Positions 18,814 to 27,767 are shown, counted from the stretch's first letter. The stretch: DNA of 47,670 bases from Pseudobutyrivibrio sp. (GCA_024691465.1 JAILNO010000115.1:1-47670); one strand, 5' to 3'. The notes: generated by a model from the sequence alone, not told the origin. A program made the numbers and translations.

Positions 18814-19512
18814 ATGTATTCATACGAGGATAGAGTTCGGTATAGTGAGGTTGATAACAACTTAGAGCTTACTTATTTCAGTTTAGTTAATTACATGCAG
18901 AATAGTAGTTGCTTTCATTCTGATGATGTGGGAGTGGGAGTATACTACCTGGCACCTAAGCATCTAGGTTGGTTCGTTACCAACTATGAGATTCATATCG
19001 TTAGGATGCCTAGATATTCAGAGAAGATCAGAGTGTGTACATGGCCATACCAGGTTAGAGGCATGATGGCACACAGACTATATGCTATTGAGACACTTGA
19101 TGGCGAGTTGCTGGCTTATAGCGATTCCCTTTGGGTGCTCATGGATTTAGATAAGCTTAAGCCAGCTCGTTTCACTCAAGAGATTGTGACAGCATATCCT
19201 CAGGATGAGCAGCTTCCAGACTTTCATCTAGATAAGAGCAAGCTTCGAGTTACTGAAGAGGGTGAGAAGGTAGGTCAGTTTGTAGTTACTGATATGTACC
19301 TTGATTCTAATAGTCATATGAACAATTCCTTCTATTTTGATATCACTAGCAAGTATCTACCAAGGACAGATTATAAGACTATCAACATTAACTATAAGAA
19401 AGCTGCTTTGTTGGATGATCAGCTAGATATCTATTTAGTAGAGCAGGAGGAGGGGTATCAGGTCCTCTTGAAAAAGAACGATGAAATATACACAATCGTG
19501 GAGTACAAATAA
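18814..19512 (+). CDS. Acyl-ACP thioesterase
   Basis: The 232-residue protein has two hot-dog halves typical of the FatA/FatB-like bacterial acyl-ACP thioesterases. The first half holds VRYSEVDNN and PKHLGWFVTNYEIHI, and the second holds the catalytic-type motif DSNSHMNNSFY (about 169-179). It would release free fatty acids from acyl carrier protein in the cytosol. aaggagg precedes the ATG. The stop overlaps the cvfB start by one base. Chain-length preference cannot be judged. Confidence 0.88.
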   Translation: MYSYEDRVRYSEVDNNLELTYFSLVNYMQNSSCFHSDDVGVGVYYLAPKHLGWFVTNYEIHIVRMPRYSEKIRVCTWPYQVRGMMAHRLYAIETLDGELLAYSDSLWVLMDLDKLKPARFTQEIVTAYPQDEQLPDFHLDKSKLRVTEEGEKVGQFVVTDMYLDSNSHMNNSFYFDITSKYLPRTDYKTININYKKAALLDDQLDIYLVEQEEGYQVLLKKNDEIYTIVEYK

Positions 19513-20336
19513 TGAGATTAGGTGAAATACAGAAATTAAAATTAGAAAAGAAGGTAGAATTCGGTGTCTACTTATCTGATGGAAGCGAGAGAGTACTGCT
19601 TCCAAAGAAACAGGTCCCAGCTGATGCCAGCATAGGTGATGAGTTGACAGTGTTTGTTTATAAAGATTCTAAGGACAGAATGATAGCAACCACTAATACT
19701 CCTAAGCTTACATTAGGACAGATGGGTGTTCTTACAGTAAGTCAGGTTAATAAGGTGGGCGCTTTTCTAGACTGGGGTCTAGAGAAGGATTTATTCCTTC
19801 CTTTTAAGGAGATGACTAGACAGCCATCAGAGGGTGACGAGATACTTGTCAGAGTATATATAGATAAGAGCCAGAGACTATGCGCCAGCATGAAGCATTT
19901 ATATGAGCTTTTATCTAAGAAGCCACCATATCAGGTAGGAGATGAGGTTGAGGCCAGGATATATGAGTTCGGTCATGACTTCGGTACATTTGTGGCATTA
20001 GAGGATACTTATTCGGCTATGATTCCTCGACATGAGGATACTAGCAATTATCATGTAGGTGATGTACTTATGGTACGTATCACCGGTATTAAGGAGGATG
20101 GTAAGTGTGACGTCACCATCCGAGATAAGGCATACATCCAGATGGATGAGGATGCTTTAGCACTTCTTGATTTAATAGATAGCTATGCTGGAGTACTTCC
20201 TTTTTCAGAGAAAGCATCACCAGAAGTTATAAAAAGAGAGACTGGTCTTTCCAAAGCAGCTTTCAAGCGTGCTATCGGAAGACTGTATAAGGAGAGGAAG
20301 ATTTCCTTAAACGACGGCAAGATTAGAAGAATCTAG
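19512..20336 (+). CDS. CvfB-like S1 RNA-binding protein
   Basis: The 274-residue protein consists of repeated S1-like OB folds (for example GQMGVLTVSQVNKVGAFLDW and GDEVEARIYEFGHDFGTFVA) and a C-terminal winged helix (GLSKAAFKRAIGRLYKERKI). That order is characteristic of CvfB/YitL, an RNA-binding regulator of virulence and translation in Firmicutes. RNA targets are unknown. Its ATG overlaps the preceding stop, so translation is coupled to the thioesterase. Confidence 0.9.
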   Translation: MRLGEIQKLKLEKKVEFGVYLSDGSERVLLPKKQVPADASIGDELTVFVYKDSKDRMIATTNTPKLTLGQMGVLTVSQVNKVGAFLDWGLEKDLFLPFKEMTRQPSEGDEILVRVYIDKSQRLCASMKHLYELLSKKPPYQVGDEVEARIYEFGHDFGTFVALEDTYSAMIPRHEDTSNYHVGDVLMVRITGIKEDGKCDVTIRDKAYIQMDEDALALLDLIDSYAGVLPFSEKASPEVIKRETGLSKAAFKRAIGRLYKERKISLNDGKIRRI

Positions 20337-20348
20337 GAGGTAATACTT

Positions 20349-20723
20349 ATGAAAAACGTTATCGCAACAACAGCTGCACCAGCAGCAATCGGACCTTATT
20401 CACAGGCAATTGAAGTCAATGGAATGGTTTACACATCTGGTATTATTCCAGTTGATCCAGCCACAGGCGTTATTCCTGAGGGAGCAGCAGCTCAGGCTGA
20501 TAGAGTGTTTAAGAGTATGAGTGCACTTTTAGAATCTGCAGGTTCATCTATGGCTAATGTAGTTAAGACTACAGTTTTCATTAAGAATATGGATGATTTC
20601 GCAGCAATCAATGAAGTATACGCTAAGTATTTTCCAGAGCCTTTCCCAGCTCGTTCATGCATCGAGGTTGCTCGTATTCCTAAGGATGTTCTCTTGGAAG
20701 CAGAGGCAATTGCAATTAAGTAA
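20349..20723 (+). CDS. ridA: RidA family enamine/imine deaminase
   Basis: The 124-residue protein is a full-length RidA (YjgF/YER057c) with the N-terminal IGPYSQAIEVNGMVYTSG, a central VVKTTVFIKNMDDFAAINEVY and the C-terminal FPARSCIEVARIPKDVLLEA carrying the conserved catalytic arginine. The trimeric enzyme hydrolyses reactive 2-aminoacrylate and other enamines released by PLP enzymes. ggagg lies just before the ATG, 12 nt after cvfB, so it is part of the same operon. Confidence 0.95.
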   Translation: MKNVIATTAAPAAIGPYSQAIEVNGMVYTSGIIPVDPATGVIPEGAAAQADRVFKSMSALLESAGSSMANVVKTTVFIKNMDDFAAINEVYAKYFPEPFPARSCIEVARIPKDVLLEAEAIAIK

Positions 20724-20739
20724 TTAAGCGGAGAATTAT

Positions 20740-21654
20740 ATGATTTATGATGTTATTGTTATCGGCTCTGGTCCAGCTGGACTGGCAGCCGGTATATACG
20801 GTAAGAGAGCAGGATATAATATCCTGATACTAGATACCAGTTCCATAAGTGGAGGCCAGATTCTAAACACCTATGAGGTGGACAATTATCCAGGTATACC
20901 TGAGGTGTCTGGCACAGATTTAGCTGAGGCTATGAAGAAGCACTGTGAGAAGCTGGGCGTATCTTTTGCCAGAGGCAGAGTTACTTCTATTATAGATAAT
21001 GGCGATACCAAGGAACTCACCACTAAGAAAGAGAGTTTTACAGCCAGAGCGGTTATTGTTGCCACAGGTGCTAACAATAAGAAGCTTGAGTGTCCAGGAG
21101 AGGAGGAACTTTCAGGAGTGGGCGTATCATACTGCGCTACTTGTGATGGGGCTTTCTTTAAGGATAAGGAAGTGGCAGTAGTTGGCGGAGGAGACGTGGC
21201 ACTCGAGGATGCTATATACCTGGCACGTTTCTGTAGCAAGGTATATGTTATTCATCGACGTGACGAGTTCAGAGGTTCGGCTATTCTTCAGAAGCAGCTT
21301 ATGGCCATCGATAACATTCAGATCATTTATGACACAGTAGTAGATTCAATTAATGGAACTGATTCAGTAGAGTCTCTTCTTATTAATAATCTCAAGACTG
21401 GTGAGAATAGTACACTTAAGGTTGATGGTATTTTTATTGCTGTAGGCACAGTACCTAATACAGGTTCCATCAAGGGCCTTCCGGACATGGATGGCAGGGG
21501 TTATATCATAGCAGATGAGACCGGTAGCACATCCATCCCTGGCATATTTGCAGCAGGCGATGTTAGGACCAAGCAGCTTAGACAGGTTATTACTGCTACA
21601 GCAGACGGGGCTAATGCTATTACATCTATTACAAATTATTTTACAAATAAATAA
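20740..21654 (+). CDS. trxB: Thioredoxin-disulfide reductase
   Basis: The 304-residue flavoprotein has an N-terminal FAD motif GSGPAGLAAGIYGKRAG, the redox-active C132-A-T-C135 in SYCATCDGAFF, an NADP-binding GGGDVALEDAIYLARF and a C-terminal FAD contact GIFAAGDVR. It reduces thioredoxin in the cytosol. It follows ridA after 16 nt and is the last gene of the run. No clear terminator follows before the next promoter. Confidence 0.95.
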   Translation: MIYDVIVIGSGPAGLAAGIYGKRAGYNILILDTSSISGGQILNTYEVDNYPGIPEVSGTDLAEAMKKHCEKLGVSFARGRVTSIIDNGDTKELTTKKESFTARAVIVATGANNKKLECPGEEELSGVGVSYCATCDGAFFKDKEVAVVGGGDVALEDAIYLARFCSKVYVIHRRDEFRGSAILQKQLMAIDNIQIIYDTVVDSINGTDSVESLLINNLKTGENSTLKVDGIFIAVGTVPNTGSIKGLPDMDGRGYIIADETGSTSIPGIFAAGDVRTKQLRQVITATADGANAITSITNYFTNK

Positions 21655-21718
21655 TTTACTAAAATATTACAAACTAGGCGTTTAATACTATACTAGTGAA
21701 GCCTTGTTTAAAACTGAC

Positions 21719-21747
21719 TTGACACTGAGACCATTAGATTATATAAT
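21719..21747 (+). promoter_or_regulatory. Consensus sigma-A promoter of the NlpC/P60 gene
   Basis: TTGACA (21719-21724), a 17-bp spacer and TATAAT (21742-21747) match consensus at all 12 positions. Transcription should start near 21754. Confidence 0.9.
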
Positions 21748-21756
21748 GACATCAGT

Positions 21757-21773
21757 TGTAATAAGTTTGTAAC
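21757..21773 (+). promoter_or_regulatory. Putative WalR/PhoP-type direct-repeat operator
   Basis: TGTAAT-N5-TGTAAC exactly fits the TGTWAH-N5-TGTWAH binding pattern of the Firmicutes response regulator WalR (YycF), and resembles PhoP half-sites. It lies at about +3 to +19 of the NlpC/P60 promoter, a position more suited to repression than activation. An inverted half-site (TTACAAACT, 21667-21675) lies upstream of the promoter. Confidence 0.5.
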
Positions 21774-21795
21774 AATTCGGAGGTTTTATTACATA

Positions 21796-23013
21796 ATGAA
21801 TATAAAATGGACTAAGGCTGTTAGTTATACACTTGCTGCTTGCGCTGTTGTTTCCAGCCTGGCACTTAGTGCTGATGCTTCTAATGCCACTTCTGGTGTT
21901 AGTGCATTATCTAGCACTACAGGTGTTCTTGAGACTACCAATTACACAGCATTTGCAGGTGCGCAGCTTTCAGTTAATGATATGATGGCTAATGCTAATA
22001 TTATCGCAGCTGAGTCACAGCTTGCAGATAACGGAGCAGAGGCAGTTTCCACATCGGATAATCCATACGCTAATGTAGCAATCGCTCAGGTTGATAATTA
22101 CGTATATATCCGTGAGGATGCATCAGCAGATAGTGAGTATGTTGGTAAGTTATATAACAATTCCGCTGCTACAGTTTCAGAGACTGTTGAGAAGGAAGAT
22201 GGTACATGGCTTAAGATTACATCAGGTGATGTTACAGGATATGTTAAGAGTGAGTATGTTGTTCAGGGTAATGAGGAGCTTGCTAAGGAAGTTTCTAGAC
22301 GTCTTGCAACAGTTACTACTACTACTCTTTATGTACGAGAGGAAGCATCTACAGATTCTAGTGTAATCGATCTACTTCCAGTAGGTGATGACCTTACAGT
22401 TATTGATGAGTCTATGGTAGATTCAGGTTGGGTTAAGGTTACATGTAATGCTGGTGAGGGTTATGTTAGTACTGATTATGTTAATCTTTCTACTGACTTC
22501 ACAGTTGCAGAATCTAAGAATGCAGAGATTGCACGTTTAGCTAAGGAAGAGGAAGAGAAGGAAGCAGCTAAGAAGGCCGCTGAGAAAGCTACTCAGGCAG
22601 CAGCTGCTGTTGAGAAGGCTAATGAGTCTTCATCATCTTCATCTAGCAAGTCATATTCAGCTCCATCTGGTTCAGATGGAAGTGCTGTTGTTAATTATGG
22701 TTCTCAGTTTGTTGGTAATCCATATGTATATGGTGGATCATCACTTACTAATGGAACTGATTGCTCTGGATTCGTAATGAGTGTTTATTCAGCATTTGGT
22801 GTTAATCTACCTCATTCATCTAGTGCACTTCGTAGCGTTGGATACGGCGTATCATATGATGAGATGCAGCCTGGCGATATTGTATGTTACTCAGGTCACG
22901 TAGGTATCTATGCTGGTAATGGTACATTACTTCATGCATCTACTTACAGAACTGGTATTACATATTCTAATGTTAATTACAAGAACATCCTTGCTATCAG
23001 AAGAATATTCTAA
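21796..23013 (+). CDS. Secreted NlpC/P60 endopeptidase with two SH3 domains
   Basis: The 405-residue exported wall hydrolase has a signal peptide (KW-TK charge, hydrophobic core about 9-25, cleavage near ALSADA), two bacterial SH3 domains (about 92-160 and 170-235), an Ala/Glu/Lys-rich linker, a serine-rich stretch (about 275-290) and an NlpC/P60 domain. Catalytic residues are C323 in GTDCSGFVMS, H368 in YSGHVGIYAG and H380 in LLHAST. Such enzymes cut peptide stems of peptidoglycan. It has its own consensus promoter, a WalR-like box and a terminator. Confidence 0.92.
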   Translation: MNIKWTKAVSYTLAACAVVSSLALSADASNATSGVSALSSTTGVLETTNYTAFAGAQLSVNDMMANANIIAAESQLADNGAEAVSTSDNPYANVAIAQVDNYVYIREDASADSEYVGKLYNNSAATVSETVEKEDGTWLKITSGDVTGYVKSEYVVQGNEELAKEVSRRLATVTTTTLYVREEASTDSSVIDLLPVGDDLTVIDESMVDSGWVKVTCNAGEGYVSTDYVNLSTDFTVAESKNAEIARLAKEEEEKEAAKKAAEKATQAAAAVEKANESSSSSSSKSYSAPSGSDGSAVVNYGSQFVGNPYVYGGSSLTNGTDCSGFVMSVYSAFGVNLPHSSSALRSVGYGVSYDEMQPGDIVCYSGHVGIYAGNGTLLHASTYRTGITYSNVNYKNILAIRRIF

Positions 23014-23026
23014 GAGTTCATTGTTT

Positions 23027-23053
23027 AGGCACCGCGATGCGGTGCCTATTTTT
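23027..23053 (+). terminator. Terminator after NlpC/P60 gene
   Basis: AGGCACCGC (23027-23035) pairs with GCGGTGCCT (23039-23047) around a GAT loop, followed by ATTTTTA. Confidence 0.85.
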
Positions 23054-23327
23054 AGTTTATAGCTCATTTGCAGTTAGGACATGGATTAATTATACTTGAG
23101 TTATTCGAAAGTATCGGGTAGGATTTTATATTAAAAAAGGTAATATTAATTATATTATTACAGAAATTGTCTGAAAATAATATTTTGGCTCCAGGGATAA
23201 TTCAGAGAAATAATGCACAAAAACATTATTAATTAAAATGAGATATAATTTAGAAGATTTTGAAAATGAAACATTTTTTCAACAAATCTTCACAAAATCA
23301 ACACGTAAAAACGGACTTGTAAACCAT

Positions 23328-23378
23328 TTATCCACTTTATCCACAAGAATTGTGAAGTAAATGGAAAAGTTATCCACA
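23328..23378 (+). promoter_or_regulatory. DnaA-box cluster
   Basis: TTATCCACT (23328-23336) is directly abutted by TTATCCACA (23337-23345), and a second TTATCCACA lies at 23370-23378. All three share orientation, and the last two start 33 bp apart. TTATCCACA is the high-affinity DnaA box. No replication-origin genes are nearby, so this is more likely a DnaA-binding regulatory or titration site than oriC. Confidence 0.6.
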
Positions 23379-23636
23379 ATTTGAATGAACATCTGTTTTG
23401 TCCTAAATCAACAAAAGTTGTAAAAATGCTAAAATAACTTGACTTTAGAGCTGAATATATATTTTCTGATATCAGTGTCTATTATCAGACAATTATTCGA
23501 GTTGAGTCAGAGTTCACGAAAGCTCCACAATAAGCACTATAATTTAATACTTGTGAATTTGCATAAATAAATAGAAGATAACTATTTCATTTTTTGGTAA
23601 TTTATATTAGAATGAACATAAGTTATGTGAATTTGT

Positions 23637-23658
23637 ATGCAAAAATGTGTTTTTGCAT
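23637..23658 (+). repeat. Inverted repeat upstream of CdaR-type regulator
   Basis: ATGCAAAAA (23637-23645) and TTTTTGCAT (23650-23658) form a perfect 9-bp inverted repeat with a TGTG loop, 37 nt before the regulator start. No T-run follows, so an operator or mRNA hairpin is more likely than a terminator. Confidence 0.5.
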
Positions 23659-23694
23659 TGTTAATATTGCATAGTTAATCAGGAGGTACGACCA

Positions 23695-24783
23695 ATGATT
23701 TCTAATCAAATCATGCAAAATACAATAGAAGGCTTACATCAGCTGACTAAGATAGATTTGGCAGTTACGGATTCAGATGGTGTTGTGTGCGCTTCTACAT
23801 TTAATGATACTGCTCAGTTTGCAGATGCTATATCGGGCTTTGCTGCATCAGAGGCAGATAGTCAGGTGGCATTAGGTTATCATTTCTTCAAGGTGTTTGA
23901 TGACCAGCAGCTGGAGTTCGTAATCTTAGCTAAGGGTGATGATGAGGAAGCATCTACAGTTGGTAAGATTGCTGCTTTCCATATCCAGGAGCTTATGATT
24001 GCATATAAGGAGCGTTTCGATAAGGATAACTTTATCAAGAACTTATTGCTTGATAACCTTCTTCTTGTGGATATCTATAATCGTTCTAAGAAGCTTCATG
24101 TTGATATTAATGCACGAAGAGTCGTTATGATTGTTGAGGTGGGTCCAGATAAGGATGGAGATGAGCTTGATAGAGTTCGCTCTGTATTTGGAGGCAAGGC
24201 TAAGGATTTTGTTACAGCAGTTGATGAGCATAATATCATCGTTGTCAAGGAATTAGGCGAGAATGATACATATGAGGATATTGATAAGATTGCTGCTGTT
24301 ATTATCGATGCATTCCATGATAAGGATGCTAGGAAGATCAGAGTATCTTATGGTACTGTAGTAGGAGAGATTAAGGAAGTATCACGCTCATATAAGGAAG
24401 CTTCCATGGCAATGGATGTCGGTAAGATTTTCTTTAGCGAGCAGAAGATTATTGCTTACTCAGCTCTTGGAATTGGTCGTCTTATTTATCAGCTTCCTAT
24501 TCCACTTTGCAAGATGTTTATCTCAGAGATATTTGATAACAAGTCGCCAGATGATTTCGATGAGGAGACTCTTACCACAATTGACAAGTTCTTTGAGAAT
24601 AGCTTGAATGTATCCGAGACATCTAGACAGCTTTATATCCACAGGAATACTTTGGTATATAGATTGGATAAGCTAGAGAAGAGTACAGGACTAGATTTAC
24701 GTGTATTCGAGGATGCAATCACTTTCAAAATCGCACTCATGGTAGTAAAATACATGAAGTACATGGAAGATGAGAAATTCTAA
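23695..24783 (+). CDS. CdaR/PucR-family transcriptional regulator
   Basis: The 362-residue protein ends in a PucR-type helix-turn-helix (FENSLNVSETSRQLYIHRNTLVYRLDKLEKSTGLDL), preceded by a GGDEF-like middle region (including VSYGTVVGEIKEVSRSYKEA) and an N-terminal sensor domain. That order resembles sugar-diacid (CdaR) regulators, but the ligand is unknown. It has a strong ribosome-binding site (aggagg) and a long, structured upstream region. ftsE follows after 34 nt, so it may share a transcript with ftsEX. Confidence 0.85.
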   Translation: MISNQIMQNTIEGLHQLTKIDLAVTDSDGVVCASTFNDTAQFADAISGFAASEADSQVALGYHFFKVFDDQQLEFVILAKGDDEEASTVGKIAAFHIQELMIAYKERFDKDNFIKNLLLDNLLLVDIYNRSKKLHVDINARRVVMIVEVGPDKDGDELDRVRSVFGGKAKDFVTAVDEHNIIVVKELGENDTYEDIDKIAAVIIDAFHDKDARKIRVSYGTVVGEIKEVSRSYKEASMAMDVGKIFFSEQKIIAYSALGIGRLIYQLPIPLCKMFISEIFDNKSPDDFDEETLTTIDKFFENSLNVSETSRQLYIHRNTLVYRLDKLEKSTGLDLRVFEDAITFKIALMVVKYMKYMEDEKF

Positions 24784-24817
24784 GCAATCTTAGTTATATA
24801 GAAATGAGGTATTTAGA

Positions 24818-25498
24818 TTGATACGATTAGATCATGTTAGTAAGTCGTATGAGGCTGGCAAGCCTGCACTTGAGGATGTGACTATACACATTGATCCAGG
24901 TGAGTTTGTATTTGTTGTTGGAGACAGTGGTTCTGGTAAGTCTACTCTTATCAGATTATTGCTTAAGGAATTAGAGCCTACTAAGGGCAAGATTTATATC
25001 AACGGTCAGGATCTTAAGAAGGTTACTCATAAGAAGGTCCCTAAGTATCGTAGGAATGTTGGAGTAGTATTCCAGAATTTCAGACTTCTTCCTGATAGGA
25101 ATGTATATGAGAATGTTGCATTTGCTATGAAGGTAGTAGAGTCATCTAATAGAGAGATCAAGCAGAAGGTACCAACCATGCTTTCTCTTGTTGGTCTTGC
25201 GGCCAAATATAAGTCTCGTCCTAGCCAATTATCAGGTGGTGAGCAGCAGCGTGTTGCCATTGCCAGAGCTTTGGTTAACGAGCCTAAGATCATCCTTGCA
25301 GATGAGCCTACAGGTAATCTCGATAGTGATAACACATGGGAAATCATGCGCCTTTTGGATGAGATTAATCAGAGAGGCACCACAGTAGTGGTTGTTACTC
25401 ACAATATGGAGATTGTTAGAACTATGAAGAAGAGAGTTATCACCATCAAGAATGGCGTGGTAGTTAGCGATGTTGGAGGTGATGACTATGAAGATTAG
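24818..25498 (+). CDS. ftsE: Cell-division ABC ATPase FtsE
   Basis: FtsE is the ATPase that, with FtsX, controls peptidoglycan hydrolases in elongation and division. The 226-residue protein has Walker [10 protein letters not shown] (about 36-44), Q-loop [18 protein letters not shown], signature [17 protein letters not shown] and Walker [13 protein letters not shown]. The start is TTG at 24818, 7 nt after gaggt. It overlaps ftsX by 11 nt. Confidence 0.95.
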   Translation: MIRLDHVSKSYEAGKPALEDVTIHIDPGEFVFVVGDSGSGKSTLIRLLLKELEPTKGKIYINGQDLKKVTHKKVPKYRRNVGVVFQNFRLLPDRNVYENVAFAMKVVESSNREIKQKVPTMLSLVGLAAKYKSRPSQLSGGEQQRVAIARALVNEPKIILADEPTGNLDSDNTWEIMRLLDEINQRGTTVVVVTHNMEIVRTMKKRVITIKNGVVVSDVGGDDYED

Positions 25499-26396
25499 TA
25501 CTCATATTTACAACATCGGACAGGGACTTAAGAATGTCTGGAGGAATAAGATGTTCTCACTGGCGTCAATAGCAACAATGACCGCCTGTATTTTTTTGTT
25601 CGGAATCTTTTATTCCCTGGGAACTAACTTCCAGCAGATGGTTAAGACTGCTGAGGAGGGAGTAGCTGTTACAGTCTTCTTTGATGAGGGCATTTCCCAG
25701 GCACGTATTGATGAGATTGGTCAGGAGATATCTAAGCGTCCTGAGGTCTCTAACTATGATTTTATTTCAGCTGATGAGGCGTGGGCTACATATCAGGAGG
25801 AGTACTTTGGTGGCAATCCTGATTTGGCTGCTGGATTTGCTGATGACAATCCGCTTGCTAATTCAGCTAATTATGAGATATATCTCAGCGATGTATCTAT
25901 GCAGTCTACCTTAGTATCTTTTCTTGAGGGATTAGATGGTGTTCGTCAGGTTAACAAGTCAGAGGTAGCAGCTAAGACACTTACAGATATTAATAGTGCA
26001 ATTACAATTGTTTCTATGGCCATTGTCATTATTCTTCTTGCTGTATCAGTATTCTTGATTAGCAACACTGTAATGGTAGGTATTTCTGTACGTCGTGAGG
26101 AGATAGCCATCATGAAGCTCATTGGTGCGAAAGACGCATTCGTACGACAGCCATTCGTGGTGGAGGGTGTATTCATTGGACTGATAGGTTCAGCGATACC
26201 ACTTGTTCTTCTATACTTTATATATGAGAAAGTTATTGAGTATGCAGCTTCGGAATTCAATTTCCTTAGCAATATGGTTTCATTCATTCCAGTTGAGACT
26301 ATATTTAAGACTCTAGTTCCAATTTCACTTATTCTTGGTATTGGAATTGGCTGGTTTGGATCCAGAGTGACCTTGCATAAGCATTTAAGAGTTTAG
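25488..26396 (+). CDS. ftsX: Cell-division membrane protein FtsX
   Basis: The 302-residue protein has four membrane segments (about 22-44, 168-192, 222-244, 272-292) and a large extracytoplasmic loop after the first, as in FtsX. With FtsE it transmits ATP hydrolysis to wall hydrolases outside the membrane. Earlier in-frame ATGs at 25470 and 25482 are rejected because ggaggt (25475-25480) best serves ATG 25488. An overlapping promoter for ctpA begins inside its last codons. Confidence 0.94.
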   Translation: MKISTHIYNIGQGLKNVWRNKMFSLASIATMTACIFLFGIFYSLGTNFQQMVKTAEEGVAVTVFFDEGISQARIDEIGQEISKRPEVSNYDFISADEAWATYQEEYFGGNPDLAAGFADDNPLANSANYEIYLSDVSMQSTLVSFLEGLDGVRQVNKSEVAAKTLTDINSAITIVSMAIVIILLAVSVFLISNTVMVGISVRREEIAIMKLIGAKDAFVRQPFVVEGVFIGLIGSAIPLVLLYFIYEKVIEYAASEFNFLSNMVSFIPVETIFKTLVPISLILGIGIGWFGSRVTLHKHLRV

Positions 26397-26402
26397 TATA
26401 AT
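26373..26402 (+). promoter_or_regulatory. Promoter of ctpA
   Basis: TTGCAT (26373-26378), an 18-bp spacer and TATAAT (26397-26402) directly follow or overlap the ftsX stop. Transcription would start near 26409. Confidence 0.6.
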
Positions 26403-26417
26403 ATGCTCAATTTAGGG

Positions 26418-26444
26418 AGTGCCTTGGCTTTGCTAAGGCACTTT
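26418..26444 (+). terminator. Hairpin in ctpA leader
   Basis: AGTGCCTTGGC (26418-26428) pairs with GCTAAGGCACT (26432-26442) around TTT, with one G-T pair, followed only by TT then CG. It may end ftsX transcripts or act as a leader structure for ctpA. Confidence 0.5.
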
Positions 26445-26471
26445 CGTCGATATAGACAGAAAGGCTATGAT

Positions 26472-27767
26472 ATGAATACAGATTACGAATCCTATATTAA
26501 TCCTGAGCCAGCCAATGTGCCTAAGCGTAGCAAATGGCCTTTGGCGATTGCCACACTTCTAGGCATACTACTAGGAGCGGCTATTACTATTATTACTATA
26601 TTGGTAATAGTCTCCACCAGGAACAGACAGATTACTAATGACTCTGAAGAAGTCATGGATGCGATAGAGAATGACTCACTTGAAGAGGCTACTGAGTACC
26701 TCGGCGGAGATTCTAGTAGTAAATTAGAGATGCTTATCTACATCATTGAGAATTACTATTATCAGGATGTGGAGGATCAGACACTTGTTGATGGTGTATA
26801 TGCTGGATTAATTGATAGCTTGGGAGATCCTTATTCTGAGTACTATACAGCAGAAGAGTACGAGGACCTCATGACTACTCTCACAGGTAACTATGCAGGC
26901 ATCGGTGCTCTGCTTCAGAAGAATGCCGAGACAGGAGAGGTAGCAATTACAAAAGTATACGAGGATACCCCTGCTGAGGAATCAGGATTGAAAGAAGGAG
27001 ATTTGATTGTCTCTGCAGATGGATACATTGCCACTGATGAGGATTTAGATGTGTTCGTTCAGCATATCAGAGGCGAGGAAGGCACTGATGTGGAGCTCGT
27101 TATTTTCCGTGATGGAGAGGAGAGCACCGTTACATGCACCAGAGCATCTATTACTACACCTACAGTTGAGCATCAGATGCTCTCTGGGAATGTGGGATAT
27201 ATTGCAGTATCACAGTTTACAGAAGGTACCTATGACGACTTCGTAAAAGCATACGAGGACTTAGAGTCTCAGGGAATGGAGTCAGTTATTTTTGATATGC
27301 GTAATAATGGAGGCGGATTGCTAGATTCTGTAGTTCAGATGCTAGATTACTTACTTCCTGATGGAACTGTAGTTTATACAATGGATAAGCAGGGAAATAG
27401 GCAGGATTACACTTCAGATGCTGCTAATTATAAGTCTATTCCTATGACAGTTCTTGTGAATGGTAACACCGCATCGGCGGCTGAGATATTTACAGGTGCA
27501 ATTAGAGATTTCGATTATGGTACTATAATTGGTACTCAGACATTTGGTAAAGGAATTGTGCAATCCACCATTCCACTTTCTGATGGTTCAGCTGTGAAGC
27601 TTACCACTCAGACTTATTACACTCCTAGTGGTGAGTGTATCCATGGTACAGGAATCGCTCCTGACGAAGAGCTCGAGTATGAGTTCTTAGGTGGCGAGGA
27701 TGATGAGTATAGTGTAGATTTAGATAATCAGATTCAGAAGGCTCTAGAGATATTAGGAGCTAACTAA
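26472..27767 (+). CDS. ctpA: S41 family carboxyl-terminal processing protease
   Basis: The 431-residue protease has a short cytoplasmic N-terminus, one membrane anchor (about 21-47), a PDZ domain (including LTGNYAGIGALLQ and GLKEGDLIVSADG) and an S41 catalytic core. The serine is S335 in NTASAAEIFTG and the lysine K360 in TFGKGIVQ. It acts outside the membrane. An earlier in-frame start at 26403 would sit in the hairpin, so ATG 26472 after agaaagg is used. Proximity to ftsEX suggests a role in the envelope; the substrate is unknown. Confidence 0.92.
   Translation: MNTDYESYINPEPANVPKRSKWPLAIATLLGILLGAAITIITILVIVSTRNRQITNDSEEVMDAIENDSLEEATEYLGGDSSSKLEMLIYIIENYYYQDVEDQTLVDGVYAGLIDSLGDPYSEYYTAEEYEDLMTTLTGNYAGIGALLQKNAETGEVAITKVYEDTPAEESGLKEGDLIVSADGYIATDEDLDVFVQHIRGEEGTDVELVIFRDGEESTVTCTRASITTPTVEHQMLSGNVGYIAVSQFTEGTYDDFVKAYEDLESQGMESVIFDMRNNGGGLLDSVVQMLDYLLPDGTVVYTMDKQGNRQDYTSDAANYKSIPMTVLVNGNTASAAEIFTGAIRDFDYGTIIGTQTFGKGIVQSTIPLSDGSAVKLTTQTYYTPSGECIHGTGIAPDEELEYEFLGGEDDEYSVDLDNQIQKALEILGAN

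Larger units (their letters stand above)
23054..23694. other. 640-bp AT-rich intergenic region with DnaA boxes
   Basis: No convincing gene is visible. The region holds an imperfect stem-loop (outer arms AAGATTT 23254-23260 and AAATCTT 23284-23290), a DnaA-box cluster (23328-23378), a 10-bp palindrome CTGATATCAG (23466-23475) next to TGTCT/AGACA arms (23476-23491), isolated TATAAT boxes (23244, 23538) without good -35 partners, and an inverted repeat before the regulator gene (23637-23658). Confidence 0.6.

Noticed and set aside
23054..23694. Chromosomal replication origin
   Set aside because: DnaA boxes are present but only three are strong, and none of dnaA, dnaN, recF, gyrB or rpmH is nearby.
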